A DNA stretch of 64,000 nt from Sphingobacterium multivorum (GTDB lineage: Bacteria; Bacteroidota; Bacteroidia; Sphingobacteriales; Sphingobacteriaceae), in the NCBI RefSeq assembly GCF_039511225.1, contig NZ_CP154261.1, forward strand, positions 2,232,001 through 2,296,000. The letters are read 5' to 3'. A program made the position numbers and the translations under genes. Shown here one piece after another: positions 7,987 through 16,739 of the stretch. The stretch's first letter is position 1. The number at the start of each line of letters is the position of its first letter. The notes under the pieces were generated by a model that ran no database searches, was not told the origin of the DNA, and saw nothing but the letters and a program-made list of their open reading frames with translations.

Positions 7987-8859
7987 GTAGAGATTCTGAC
8001 GAAATTCTTTAGGCGAGATTCCAACATTTCGCTTAAAGAATTTACCAAAAAAAGATTGATCCGAGAAATGTAATTTCACCGCAATTTCTCCGATGGGAAG
8101 GCCCTGGCAAAGTAATGATTTTGCTTCCTCTACCAAGACGTTCTGAATAAGTTCTATTGCTGATTTTCCAGTTAGTTCCTTGGTAATCACCGATAGGTGT
8201 TTCGCTGTGATGCCTAGTTCCATCGCATAAAATTGCACCATGTGTTCTTTATGAAACGATTTTTTTAGTAGCAAATGAAAATTGGCCAGAATCTCTCTTT
8301 TCCGGGAGGGAATAGCGGGTGTATTTCGCATATTTTGGCTTCCTAGACGGGCTATTTCACAAAATAATATTTCCGTTAATGACTTTATAATCTGATGCTT
8401 GAAAAGATAGCTAGACTCTTGTCGATCGTAATGAATAAACTGTTTAAATAAGTTGGATAAGTTGGTCGAATCTTGGTTCGATAGCGACCAGATGTAACTG
8501 TCACTTAAGGCAAGCGACTTTTTGGTGACCTCAAAGAAATCTTCTTGAAAATCCAATTTGAAACTAAAATCCAGCGTAAAGAAAATCAAATATACCTCAC
8601 AGTCCCAAGATTTGACGACTGAAGAGCCATTCACTCGGGAGGATGGATTGGTTAACAATAGGTGATTTTGAGCAACCTGTACCCTTTCATTATTAATCAT
8701 GAACGAAGTTTCACCTTTTTTTATTAAACAGAGCGAATAGAGGTCACCTTTTGTTAAAATCTGCTGCTGCTCGGAACTAAATACAGGTTTCGATTTGTTG
8801 CCCTTAAAATGAAAGACATAAAAACCCTTGTTTTTGATGGGAGTTTCCTTTACAGACAT
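7969..8859 (-). CDS. AraC/XylS family transcriptional regulator
   Basis: 296 aa DNA-binding regulator. The N-terminal half is a cupin-like sensing domain (stretches such as MINNERV and LLLTNPSSRV). The C-terminal roughly 100 residues form the two helix-turn-helix AraC domain, including IGEIAVKLHFSDQSFFGKFF and the closing GISPKEFR motif. It converges on the HAD gene with an 18-base overlap. It starts 2 bases after the stop of the upstream D-Ala-D-Ala dipeptidase gene on the same strand, so the pair is probably co-transcribed. The ligand and targets are unknown. Confidence 0.9.
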   Translation of the reverse strand: MSVKETPIKNKGFYVFHFKGNKSKPVFSSEQQQILTKGDLYSLCLIKKGETSFMINNERVQVAQNHLLLTNPSSRVNGSSVVKSWDCEVYLIFFTLDFSFKLDFQEDFFEVTKKSLALSDSYIWSLSNQDSTNLSNLFKQFIHYDRQESSYLFKHQIIKSLTEILFCEIARLGSQNMRNTPAIPSRKREILANFHLLLKKSFHKEHMVQFYAMELGITAKHLSVITKELTGKSAIELIQNVLVEEAKSLLCQGLPIGEIAVKLHFSDQSFFGKFFKRNVGISPKEFRQNLYLNKVD

Positions 8860-8861
8860 GA

Positions 8862-9542
8862 TTATTTTACGATAAAATCAAAATAGGTTTTACGATAGGG
8901 TTCATCTTGCAAAGTGTAATGCCACCATTCCTTATCATAAGCTTTGAAGCCGAATTTGGCCATCGCTTCTTTTAAAATCTTTCGGTTTTCTTTCTGTTGG
9001 ACGGTCAGATGCGCATAGTGATGATGGGAGACCGCACCGAAAAAATCAAAAGGTCCACCCATATCAATCTCCTTATGATCTTTTAAGCTAATGAGCGTTA
9101 GATCGACTGTACTGCCACGGCTGTGGCCTGATTTGGAGGCAATAAAGCCTAGATTGAACAAGTTCTTCTTATTGATAAGCGGGTAGAATTCTCTTTTTGC
9201 GATAGTATCATTGGTGTTTAAGGACCATGTTTTAAAGTTGTCAACAGCACGTTGCGGACGGTAGGCATCGAATATTTTCAGGCCAAGACCTTTTTTATTT
9301 AAATGGTTCTCGACCTGTTGCAGTGCTAGCGCTGCGCGCTTCGTTAAAATAGCGACTGGTTTTTCATAACCTTGAATTGGCCTTCCGGTGAAGTTGTGGC
9401 TACCAAAATAACGCATTTCTAAACTTATTGTTGGAATAATGTCCTTGACGTATACAAAATCTGAAGGCATGGTCTTTTCCTGCGCACTGAGAGAAAGCGT
9501 GGAAAGGCTTAAGGCAAATATAAGACACAAGTTAAATTTCAT
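8862..9542 (-). CDS. D-alanyl-D-alanine dipeptidase (M15D, VanX/DdpX type), exported
   Basis: Zinc peptidase of 226 aa hydrolysing D-Ala-D-Ala, acting in the periplasm in cell-wall dipeptide recycling. The ATG at 9542 gives a Sec signal peptide ending near SLSAQ; an in-frame TTG at 9557 is a less likely start. The M15 motifs are visible: DAYRPQRAV with the substrate-binding Arg, SGHSRGSTVD with the first zinc His and Asp, and EWWHY with the catalytic Glu and third zinc His. It precedes an AraC-type regulator by 2 bases. No vanH or vanA-like ligase is nearby, so this is a housekeeping DdpX-like enzyme and not a glycopeptide resistance cassette. Confidence 0.9.
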   Translation of the reverse strand: MKFNLCLIFALSLSTLSLSAQEKTMPSDFVYVKDIIPTISLEMRYFGSHNFTGRPIQGYEKPVAILTKRAALALQQVENHLNKKGLGLKIFDAYRPQRAVDNFKTWSLNTNDTIAKREFYPLINKKNLFNLGFIASKSGHSRGSTVDLTLISLKDHKEIDMGGPFDFFGAVSHHHYAHLTVQQKENRKILKEAMAKFGFKAYDKEWWHYTLQDEPYRKTYFDFIVK

Positions 9543-9666
9543 GGAATGAAGATACAACTTGTGTCTTAATTAATATAATATAAAACGTTATTCTCGTTCG
9601 TAATGACAAGAACGATCTTGAATTCAGCTTATTGACCAATTTGCGCTCATATTGATCAACAGCCCA

Positions 9667-11736
9667 CTAATGATCCGCTAATTTTTTTCTCAGATAATTG
9701 TATATTTCAATCTGCGAACGGCATGGCGCCTTTTTATTCTCAACGTAATGATTGCTCAGTGAATTGTTGAGTATACGGGCCTTGACATTATCATTGAGCT
9801 GGATCTGAAGCATTTCTTTTAAATCTTCCTTGATTTTTTTACTTGTTATTTTGACCGCTGCTTCGATGCGATGATCCAAGTTTCTTGTCATCCAATCTGC
9901 CGAGGAAATAAATAGCTGCTCTCGGCCAGCGTTGTAGAAATACATCACACGTGCATGTTCCAAATACTCATCGACGATTGAAATGGCATTCATTTGCAAT
10001 TTAAAGGTTTTTTGATTTGTTGCACAGTAGATTCCCCGGATGATAAGGTCTATTTTGACACCAGCTGTTGCGGCATCATAGAGCTTTTTAATCATTTCTT
10101 TATCGCTCAGTGAGTTTACCTTGACAATAATATATGCTTTTCGACCAGCCTTGGCTTCGGCAATCTCCTGATCGATGTAGTGTAGAAGTTCCCTGCGCAT
10201 ATCCGTTGGGCATATCAACAGACTTTTGCAATTTTTGATAATTTCAGCCGGATTTGACTTAGGACGTCTCAGGTAATTGAAAACCTTATTTATATCGGCA
10301 ATAACATCCCTATTACTCGTTAACAGGCAGTAATCTCCGTATAATTTAGCCGTTTTTTCGTTGATATTTCCTGTGCTGACAAAACCATACTGGATCGTTT
10401 TCATTCCGATACGTTTTTTGATGACGCATAGTTTTGCATGGACCTTTTTATTTGGGATACCGGTCAATACCTTGATGCCTTCCAGTTCAAGTTTCTCTTT
10501 CCAGTCCAAATTGTTTTCTTCATCAAATCTTGCCCGAAGTTCAAGCATCACGGTGACTTCCTTTCCATTGCGGGCCGCGTTAATCAGGGCATTTGCAATT
10601 TTTGAATTCGAGGCTAAGCGGTATGCCGTAATCTGGATGGTTTTCACATCTGGATCCATCGCTGCTTCACGAAGTAGATCAATGATCGGTCTAAACTCAT
10701 GATAGGGGAAGGAGAGCAGCACATCTTTTTTCAATACAGTATCCGTTACACGTTCGTAGTTCTTGAAATAGGGGTGTGGAAAGGACGTCCGTTCCAAGGG
10801 CTGATTGTAGGATTTAAACACATTGGGGAAATCCATGAAGTGTTTGAAGTTGTGTATTTTTTGTCCTGGAATGATGCTGTCTTTTTTTGAAAGGTTAAGT
10901 TTCTTGATCAGGAATTCTACCAATTTATGGTCCATCTCTTGATCAAAAATAAATCGGGTAGGTTTACCTTTTCTTCTGTTTTTTACCCCTTTGCTTATCT
11001 TCTCGACCAGCGTCGTGTTGATGTCATTGTCAATGTCAAATTCGGCGTCTTTTGTGACTTTAAATACATGTGCATTGAATACATCAAAACCGAAATAGGA
11101 GAATATCAAAGGAAGATTAAACTTGATAACATCCTCCAAAAGTATGATGTGTTTTTCATCTTTTGGCGAAGGCAACTGGACGAAGCGTCCATTTTGACTG
11201 GTCGGGATTTCGATGAGTGCAAATTTGGTTTCGTACTGCCATTCCTGTTTTCCCATCGCAATGCCCAAATAAAGGCTCTTATCCCGAATATAGGGCATAG
11301 GCCGCACATCGTCCAATATCAGCGGAATGACGTTCGACTCCACATCATCCTGATAATAGTCGCTCACAAACTTCTGTTGTTCGGGGTTGAGTTCCTCACT
11401 GGTCTTAATATAGACATTTTGTTTGGCCATATCTTTTTGGATACGATTCCAGGTACTGTCAAATTTCTTTTGCTGCTTGATGACCCGGATATTGAGCTCT
11501 TCTAGGATAAGCTGAGGATCTTCATAGAAGGATTGATTGGCACTTTTATCTTTGAGGTCAATAGCCCGTTTTAGACCAGCAACACGCACACGGAAAAATT
11601 CATCGAGGTTATTGGAAAATATACCTAAAAATTTGATTCTTAAGGGTAAAGGGACAGTCTCATCCGCAGCTTCCTGAAGTACTCTGCCATTAAAGCTCAA
11701 CCAACTAACGTCTCTAGGGATAAATTTTTTCGCCAT
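9667..11736 (-). CDS. ppk1: polyphosphate kinase 1
   Basis: Makes inorganic polyphosphate from ATP reversibly, at the membrane or cytosol interface. The 689 aa protein has the four PPK1 domains in order. The N-terminal helical domain begins RDVSWLSFNGRVLQEA. The head domain follows. The two phospholipase-D-like catalytic domains are last; the first carries the autophosphorylated His in KKVHAKLC, and the second has YLEHARVMY and SSADWMTRN. Length and motifs match the family. It is followed on the minus strand by nothing close. Its probable -7 box is at 11763-11770. The start ATG at 11736 begins MAKKFIPRDVSW, a typical terminus. Confidence 0.96.
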   Translation of the reverse strand: MAKKFIPRDVSWLSFNGRVLQEAADETVPLPLRIKFLGIFSNNLDEFFRVRVAGLKRAIDLKDKSANQSFYEDPQLILEELNIRVIKQQKKFDSTWNRIQKDMAKQNVYIKTSEELNPEQQKFVSDYYQDDVESNVIPLILDDVRPMPYIRDKSLYLGIAMGKQEWQYETKFALIEIPTSQNGRFVQLPSPKDEKHIILLEDVIKFNLPLIFSYFGFDVFNAHVFKVTKDAEFDIDNDINTTLVEKISKGVKNRRKGKPTRFIFDQEMDHKLVEFLIKKLNLSKKDSIIPGQKIHNFKHFMDFPNVFKSYNQPLERTSFPHPYFKNYERVTDTVLKKDVLLSFPYHEFRPIIDLLREAAMDPDVKTIQITAYRLASNSKIANALINAARNGKEVTVMLELRARFDEENNLDWKEKLELEGIKVLTGIPNKKVHAKLCVIKKRIGMKTIQYGFVSTGNINEKTAKLYGDYCLLTSNRDVIADINKVFNYLRRPKSNPAEIIKNCKSLLICPTDMRRELLHYIDQEIAEAKAGRKAYIIVKVNSLSDKEMIKKLYDAATAGVKIDLIIRGIYCATNQKTFKLQMNAISIVDEYLEHARVMYFYNAGREQLFISSADWMTRNLDHRIEAAVKITSKKIKEDLKEMLQIQLNDNVKARILNNSLSNHYVENKKAPCRSQIEIYNYLRKKLADH

Positions 11737-11762
11737 AGCTAAATATACGTAAATTTAAAAAG

Positions 11763-11770
11763 CAAAACTA
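11763..11770 (-). promoter_or_regulatory. candidate -7 box of ppk1
   Basis: On the minus strand the octamer TAGTTTTG matches TAnnTTTG exactly. A GTTCG 20 bases further upstream is a weak -33 element. It lies 26 bases before the ppk1 start codon. Confidence 0.4.
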
Positions 11771-11920
11771 TAGCTCTGCAGGGGATAATCGAACTTTTTT
11801 GTGTTAAAGAATTATTAAGTTATTTTTTGTTCATGTATTTCGAGCATCGTTTTAAGGTGCATTTTTGCCGTCATTCTTCTTCCCTAGAAATAACCGCTAC
11901 AAGGTAGAGCATAGCATGGC

Positions 11921-11961
11921 AAAAAAAAATCCCCCAAAGGTCTATTCAGCCTTTGAGGGAT
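11921..11961 (-). terminator. rho-independent terminator (minus strand)
   Basis: On the minus strand a stem of about 11 base pairs (11950-11961 with 11930-11940, one mismatch) is followed by nine T (11921-11929). It ends the DJ-1 / small membrane protein transcript. Confidence 0.8.
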
Positions 11962-11983
11962 ACGTCATTATGTTTGGTTTCGT

Positions 11984-12361
11984 CTACTTCTTCTTTCCGT
12001 ACTTTTTGGAAATTTGAATAGCTTTGTATTTCGTCGTGTCAAAATGTGGTGTGTCAATTGACAAGCTTGTTGGATAAGGTGCACTTCGATCGAAGAAATA
12101 TACGGTTGTTGTACTTCCGTAATCATTAACTGGCATCAAGTCAAGACAGCCTGTATAATCTGCGTTCAACAGGTCACCTACTGTAACGGCATAGATGCGT
12201 ATGATACCGCCTTTATTTTGTTCATTTCTGACGAAAGCGACTTCCTTAAAACCTCCCGGTAAATCTTCAATACTTTTCTGATTGAAGCTATCTTTTAAAA
12301 TAAAACCCAGCAGCACTAAAATCGGTATGACCAAAAGCCATAACCTTTTATTCTTCTTCAT
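11984..12361 (-). CDS. hypothetical membrane-anchored protein
   Basis: 125 aa protein I do not recognise. An N-terminal hydrophobic helix (about residues 6-23, after MKKNKR) would anchor it or act as an uncleaved signal. The remaining roughly 100 residues look like a small periplasmic beta-rich domain (for example GGIIRIYAV and TTTVYFFDR), with a basic lysine-rich tail. It starts 10 bases after the DJ-1-like gene and shares its terminator, so the two are probably one transcript. No functional motif is visible. Confidence 0.7.
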   Translation of the reverse strand: MKKNKRLWLLVIPILVLLGFILKDSFNQKSIEDLPGGFKEVAFVRNEQNKGGIIRIYAVTVGDLLNADYTGCLDLMPVNDYGSTTTVYFFDRSAPYPTSLSIDTPHFDTTKYKAIQISKKYGKKK

Positions 12362-12371
12362 TAAAAAACAC

Positions 12372-12950
12372 TTAAATTGTAATAGTAATACCTAATAACT
12401 TATAAAACTCTTTTAAAATTGCCTGATGTCCTGGCCAAGCAGGAGAGGTGACCAAATTTCCGTCTACGACCGCTTGATCGGCAGGGATATTTTTCCATGT
12501 GCCGCCCGCTAGTTCGATGTCGGGACCTACAGCAACATAGGCTGTCAATGTACGACCTGCGAGCACTTTTGCAGCTGTTAACACCTGGATACCATGACAT
12601 ATAGCTGCCACAGGTTTGTTGTGCTCAAAGAAGTGTTTCGTAATCTCCAAAACACGATTGTTGAGTCGGATATATTCTGCCGATCGTCCGCCAGCAATAT
12701 ATAGTCCGTCATAATCTTCGACATTTACCTGGTCGAAATCTTTATTGATTGCGAAATTATGCCCGCGCAATTCTTTATAGGTCTGATCACCAGTGAAATC
12801 ATGTACTGCTGTGGGAACTACATCCCCGCTTTTGCGGTCTGGAGCAATTGCATCTACCGTTATCCCTATAGAACCCATTGCCTGAAATGGAACCATTGCT
12901 TCGTAGTCTTCTACAAAGTCTCCTACAAGTAGTAATATTTTTTTTGCCAT
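12372..12950 (-). CDS. DJ-1/PfpI family protein (type 1 glutamine amidotransferase-like)
   Basis: 192 aa single-domain DJ-1/PfpI protein. The nucleophile elbow AAICHG places Cys118 next to His119, and acidic residues near Glu14/Asp15 match the catalytic Glu of the family. Relatives include PfpI protease-like proteins, YhbO-type stress proteins and putative glyoxal or deglycase enzymes; the exact activity is disputed for the family. It lies downstream of an FMN reductase on the same strand, but a perfect 16-bp hairpin lies between them, directly before this ATG. It is followed 10 bases later by a small membrane protein gene. A stress role is likely but inferred. Confidence 0.88.
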   Translation of the reverse strand: MAKKILLLVGDFVEDYEAMVPFQAMGSIGITVDAIAPDRKSGDVVPTAVHDFTGDQTYKELRGHNFAINKDFDQVNVEDYDGLYIAGGRSAEYIRLNNRVLEITKHFFEHNKPVAAICHGIQVLTAAKVLAGRTLTAYVAVGPDIELAGGTWKNIPADQAVVDGNLVTSPAWPGHQAILKEFYKLLGITITI

Positions 12951-12954
12951 ATCA

Positions 12955-13003
12955 AAAAACCTCTTTTAATAGGTTTTCAATTTACATATTAAAAGAGGTT
13001 TTT
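12955..13003. terminator. perfect 16-bp inverted repeat, bidirectional terminator or leader hairpin
   Basis: The arms 12955-12970 and 12988-13003 are perfectly complementary with A/T runs at both ends, so on the minus strand the stem ends in a T tract. It lies downstream of the FMN reductase stop. It also ends only 4 bases before the DJ-1-family ATG and contains the AAGAGG that could serve as its ribosome-binding site. Confidence 0.75.
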
Positions 13004-13028
13004 ACAATGATTATTTGTTAATCTTTTG

Positions 13029-13592
13029 TTAACCCTGAACGGATAATTTTTCGGCGAGTGCACGTTTTGTTTTACGTACTTTAGCTTCTAATTGACTTCT
13101 TAAAGTCGGGTCGATAATACCTTTACCTTCTTCAAAGTTTTTGTGGAATTCGGGAAGAGAAAAGGAATCTAATATATCGGCACCGTCCCAAGTGATTCGA
13201 TTGACAGCAGTGTTCAAAACTGTGGCACCTCCCATTGGACCAGGGGCAGTAGCCAATAAGAAAACAGGTTTGCCATTGAATAATTTACGGTTAGGGATCC
13301 GTGAAACCCAGTCAACGATATTTTTGTAAGCTGTGGTATAGGATCCATTGTGTTCTGCCAAAGAAATCAACAGGAAATCTGCGGCATCCATTTTAGCTGC
13401 AAAGTCATGCGCTAATTGTGGAATGCCCAACTCGACTTCTTTGTCGTAAGAATAGATCGGCATTTCAAAATGGTTTAAGTCTAGCAATTCGATGATGTCG
13501 TCTGCTTCCTTGTAGTATTTTGAAGTACTTGTGACAAATGTTTTGTTGATTGAGTTTTTGTTGCTTGTGCCTGCAAATGCTAATATTTTCAT
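13029..13592 (-). CDS. NAD(P)H-dependent FMN reductase family protein
   Basis: 187 aa flavodoxin-like protein of the NADPH-dependent FMN reductase family (ArsH/ChrR/YieF group). The N-terminus ILAFAGTSNKNSIN is the FMN phosphate-binding loop. LISLAEHNGSYTTAYKN is the typical central motif near the isoalloxazine ring (family form PEYNGS), and GKPVFLL and PGPMGG follow. Such enzymes reduce flavins, quinones or metal ions with NAD(P)H. A second, distinct family member is encoded at 16713-17288. A terminator-like hairpin follows it. Substrate unknown. Confidence 0.86.
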   Translation of the reverse strand: MKILAFAGTSNKNSINKTFVTSTSKYYKEADDIIELLDLNHFEMPIYSYDKEVELGIPQLAHDFAAKMDAADFLLISLAEHNGSYTTAYKNIVDWVSRIPNRKLFNGKPVFLLATAPGPMGGATVLNTAVNRITWDGADILDSFSLPEFHKNFEEGKGIIDPTLRSQLEAKVRKTKRALAEKLSVQG

Positions 13593-13780
13593 CTTTATAT
13601 CATTAATTTATGAGGTGCTGCATAGGGTTAAAAATACCCCATACTGGCCTCGCTGTTACCTTTGGAAAATCATGGTTTTCGCATGTTTTCGATTTGATTT
13701 ATTTTTAAATCGGGTCAAACTTACAATATAATTGCTGAAAAATTGTCAATCAAATGTCGCTGTGTAGCATTCTAGCCTAT

Positions 13781-14689
13781 TTATTGATGTAGATCAAGAA
13801 AATTAAAACGTTCGTACATGCCAAGTAGGCCTGTAAGTCCGCCGGTATGTATTACGAGTACCTGATCGGCGGGGGTAAAGTAGTCCTTTTTGATCAGGTC
13901 ATCCACGGCATAGAGCAATTTGCCGGTATAAGTAGGCTCAATCATTATTCCTGTGGATGCTATAAAATGTTGAACGAAGGCGAGCAAGTCGGCGTTGGAT
14001 TTGGCATAACCACCAAAATGATAATCAAGATGTAAAATAGGCGGGGGGATGTTGGGGTAAAGTTGATCGACTTCCGTTTGAATAAAGCCACCATTTTTTA
14101 AAACAGGAACGCCATGTACATGGGTAAATAGATCCCGTTTTTCTACAGCATTACCTATTCCCGCTAATGTTGTTCCTGTACCACAGGCTGTAAAAATATG
14201 CTGATATTCATGTTGGAGTTCGTCAACGATTTCGGCGCAACCTTTCGCTCCAAGCGTACCGTAACCGCCTTCATGTATATAGAATGTCGTTGGATCCTGA
14301 CCAAAATAACGCTCGTATAAATTTTCTTTATTTCGGTAAGATTCGCGGTCGACGTAAATAAGCTGCATCCCAAAAAGACGACACATCGTTAAAACAGGGT
14401 TGTTAACCCCTTCTTCACCTCTAACAAAAGCAGTTGTTTTAAATTTGAAGGTAGCGCCGGCGCAAGCAGTAGCCAAAAGATGGTTGCTCCATGCCCCGCC
14501 AAAAGTAACCAGATGGCTTTTCCCTAGCTGCACTGCTTCTTCCAGATTATATTTTAATTTTCGCCACTTATTGCCCGAAATAAACGGATGTATGAGGTCA
14601 TCCCGCTTAAGCGTTACTTTAATATGCTTCTTCTCCCAGGCCGGAAGGCACAATTCAGTTTCGGGACTATGGATTTTGAACGGCAACAT
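13781..14689 (-). CDS. PLP-dependent 1-aminocyclopropane-1-carboxylate deaminase / D-cysteine desulfhydrase family protein
   Basis: Fold-type II PLP enzyme of 302 aa. The N-terminal stretch KRDDLIHPFISGNKWRK carries the Schiff-base Lys in SGNKWRKL. FGGAWSNH is the substrate-binding loop, and TACGTGTT binds the PLP phosphate. The family covers ACC deaminase and D-cysteine desulfhydrase, and in many bacteria these proteins act as D-cysteine desulfhydrases; sequence alone does not decide. The start MLPFKIHSP at 14689 is preferred over upstream in-frame codons at 14728 and 14770, because a consensus -7 box (TAAATTTG, minus strand 14705-14712) lies 15 bases before it. It diverges from the RluD-type gene. 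Confidence 0.88.
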   Translation of the reverse strand: MLPFKIHSPETELCLPAWEKKHIKVTLKRDDLIHPFISGNKWRKLKYNLEEAVQLGKSHLVTFGGAWSNHLLATACAGATFKFKTTAFVRGEEGVNNPVLTMCRLFGMQLIYVDRESYRNKENLYERYFGQDPTTFYIHEGGYGTLGAKGCAEIVDELQHEYQHIFTACGTGTTLAGIGNAVEKRDLFTHVHGVPVLKNGGFIQTEVDQLYPNIPPPILHLDYHFGGYAKSNADLLAFVQHFIASTGIMIEPTYTGKLLYAVDDLIKKDYFTPADQVLVIHTGGLTGLLGMYERFNFLDLHQ

Positions 14690-14704
14690 AACATTAAATG
14701 AAAA

Positions 14705-14712
14705 CAAATTTA
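14705..14712 (-). promoter_or_regulatory. candidate -7 box of the PLP enzyme gene
   Basis: TAAATTTG on the minus strand fits TAnnTTTG exactly and ends 15 bases before the ATG at 14689. No good -33 TTTG was found. Confidence 0.4.
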
Positions 14713-14734
14713 ACGAAAATTGTTTCATTTGGTT

Positions 14735-14742
14735 TATTTTTG
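14735..14742 (+). promoter_or_regulatory. candidate -7 box of the RluD-type gene
   Basis: TATTTTTG matches TAnnTTTG and ends only 4 bases before the ATG at 14747, implying a leaderless or nearly leaderless mRNA. The -33 element is not clear. Confidence 0.4.
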
Positions 14743-14746
14743 TAGC

Positions 14747-15793
14747 ATGACAGAACAAATTGGATCGCAAGATCAGGAAGAACAGGAATTATTTGAGCAT
14801 CTACGTATTGAGGTGGATAAGGGGCAAGCATTACTCCGCATTGATAAATATCTGATGAACAGGGTGGAAAATGCTACGCGGAGCAAAATTCAGCATGCTA
14901 TTGAAGCTGGTTCTGTCATGGTTAACGGTAAGGAGATCAAGGCGAGCTATAAGGTTAGACCTGATGATGTGATTACATTAGTGCTACCTGATCCGCCACG
15001 GGATAACGAAGTTTATCCTGAAAACATTCCATTAGATATCAAATACGAGGATGACGATGTGTTGATCGTGAATAAGGAGGCGGGAATGGTCGTGCATCCA
15101 GGATATAATAATTATACAGGAACCTTGGTCAATGCATTAACGTATCATATACAGCAGCTGCCACAGCTACCTGGAAACTCCGATCGCCCGGGTTTAGTGC
15201 ATCGAATCGATAAAGACACCTCCGGATTATTGGTCATTGCTAAAAATGAAAAATCAATGGCCTTTTTGGCAAAGCAGTTTTTCGATCACAGCATTACCCG
15301 TAAATATATTGCATTAGTTTGGGGAGATTTAAAAGAGGACGGAACAATCACAGGTTATATTGGACGTCATCTAAAAGACAGACGTATCATGGCGATGTAT
15401 GATAGTGAAGACAAGGGGCGTTGGTCAGTGACACATTACCGAGTTTTGGAGCGACTGGGCTATGTTACCCTAATAGAATGTCAATTAGAAACGGGACGTA
15501 CACATCAAATTCGTACGCATATGCAATCTATTGGTCATCCGCTATTTAATGATGCCATGTATGGCGGCGATAAGATTTTAAAAGGTACCGTGTTTTCAAA
15601 GTACAAGCAGTTTGTGGATAACTGTTTTTCATTGCTGCCGCGACAAGCACTTCATGCTCAAGTATTGGGATTTATTCATCCTTCTACAAAAGAAAATATG
15701 TATTTTGAGGTACCATATCCGGAAGATTTTCGTTTAGCTTTAGAAAAGTGGCGCGGATATGCGGCAAATTCAATGGCTATAGAACATGATTAA
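14747..15793 (+). CDS. rluD: RluA/RluD family 23S rRNA pseudouridine synthase
   Basis: Isomerises specific uridines of large-subunit rRNA to pseudouridine. The 348 aa protein has an N-terminal S4 RNA-binding domain (RIDKYLMNRV to VNGKEIKAS) and then the catalytic domain. The catalytic Asp lies in HRIDKDTSGLL, followed by KKYIALVWG-like and ETGRTHQIRTHM motifs. The architecture matches RluD (positions 1911/1915/1917 in E. coli), but RluC-type targets cannot be excluded. The start MTEQIG is chosen because an upstream in-frame TTG at 14720 would lie inside the promoter. The class IV aminotransferase gene follows after 19 bases and may be co-transcribed. Confidence 0.93.
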   Translation: MTEQIGSQDQEEQELFEHLRIEVDKGQALLRIDKYLMNRVENATRSKIQHAIEAGSVMVNGKEIKASYKVRPDDVITLVLPDPPRDNEVYPENIPLDIKYEDDDVLIVNKEAGMVVHPGYNNYTGTLVNALTYHIQQLPQLPGNSDRPGLVHRIDKDTSGLLVIAKNEKSMAFLAKQFFDHSITRKYIALVWGDLKEDGTITGYIGRHLKDRRIMAMYDSEDKGRWSVTHYRVLERLGYVTLIECQLETGRTHQIRTHMQSIGHPLFNDAMYGGDKILKGTVFSKYKQFVDNCFSLLPRQALHAQVLGFIHPSTKENMYFEVPYPEDFRLALEKWRGYAANSMAIEHD

Positions 15794-15812
15794 AATTTAG
15801 AACAAAATTAAG

Positions 15813-16679
15813 ATGCCAACAAACTATATCAATTTCAATGGCAATGTAGTGCCGGAAGATCAGGAAATATTTAGCATTGAGAATAGAGGTTTTCGTTATG
15901 GGGACGGACTGTTCGAAACGATGTTGTATAAGGATGGTGATATCCGCTTTCTAAATTTTCATGTCGAGCGTTTACAAAAAGGAATGGAGTTGATTCATTT
16001 GGATGATGCAAACCTTTTCGATGCATTTTTTATTCGTTCGAGATCCGAAGAATTAATCCGTAAAAACAATATGTTGGGACAGCAGGTTCGTATCCGGTTG
16101 ATCGTATTTAGATCTGGTGGCGGATTGTATAGTCCGACGAGTAATAAACCTGGTTTTGTTTTGCAGGTGCAGCGCATAGAACCTAATCTTCGCGATAAGA
16201 AGGTCGGTTTGATTGTAGGGCTGTACAATGAATTCAAAAAACCTTATAGCGATCTTTCAAAGATTAAATCTTTAAATGCGCAGATTTATGTGTTAGCTGG
16301 CATCTATAAAAAGAAAATGGCTTTTGATGATGTGTTAATTCTAAATCAGGAAGGTTACCTATGTGAATCCTTAATTTCAAATATCTTTGTCTATTATGAA
16401 AAGGTGCTTTATACACCAGCATTATCCGAAGGATGTATTGAAGGGGTGATGCGTCGGGTAGTCATGGACATGGCACAGGATGAAGGTATAGAAGTGGTGG
16501 AAGCACAGATAAGCCCCGAAATCATGAAACGGGCAGATGAGATTTTCTGTACCAATGCTGTACAGGGGGTACAATGGGTAATGGGCTATAAGCAAAAGCG
16601 CTATTTCAATAAGATATCGCGGATCTTACAGGAAAAATTACAGCATTGGAACTATGACCTCAGTGATGAACAAGACTAG
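15813..16679 (+). CDS. aminotransferase class IV (aminodeoxychorismate lyase / branched-chain aminotransferase-like)
   Basis: Fold-type IV PLP enzyme of 288 aa. RGFRYGDGLFETM near the N-terminus is the class IV hallmark. The Schiff-base Lys is in DLSKIKSLN, and the glutamate-containing block LCESLISNIFV and TPALSEGCIEGVMR complete the signature. The family includes 4-amino-4-deoxychorismate lyase (PabC, folate pathway), branched-chain aminotransferase and D-amino acid aminotransferase. The length and the gapped N-terminus fit a PabC-like enzyme best, but this is a guess. It follows the RluD-type gene by 19 bases and ends in a strong bidirectional terminator. Confidence 0.87.
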   Translation: MPTNYINFNGNVVPEDQEIFSIENRGFRYGDGLFETMLYKDGDIRFLNFHVERLQKGMELIHLDDANLFDAFFIRSRSEELIRKNNMLGQQVRIRLIVFRSGGGLYSPTSNKPGFVLQVQRIEPNLRDKKVGLIVGLYNEFKKPYSDLSKIKSLNAQIYVLAGIYKKKMAFDDVLILNQEGYLCESLISNIFVYYEKVLYTPALSEGCIEGVMRRVVMDMAQDEGIEVVEAQISPEIMKRADEIFCTNAVQGVQWVMGYKQKRYFNKISRILQEKLQHWNYDLSDEQD

Positions 16680-16688
16680 TTTAATTTG

Positions 16689-16739
16689 ATCATTCATACA
16701 AAAGGGCAGAACTTAATTCTGCCTTTTTGTATGAATGAT
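16689..16739. terminator. 23-bp bidirectional terminator between convergent genes
   Basis: The arms 16689-16711 and 16717-16739 pair with a single G-T mismatch and carry A/T runs for both directions. The right arm is inside the last codons of the convergent FMN reductase gene, so coding and termination signals overlap. Confidence 0.85.

Noticed and set aside
8862-9542. vancomycin resistance (vanX) cassette
   Set aside because: Only the dipeptidase is present; no vanH, vanA-type ligase or VanRS pair is adjacent. It is a DdpX-like housekeeping enzyme.
10361-11505. plus-strand frames opposite ppk1
   Set aside because: They are antisense shadows of a well-conserved gene, with odd composition and no ribosome-binding sites.
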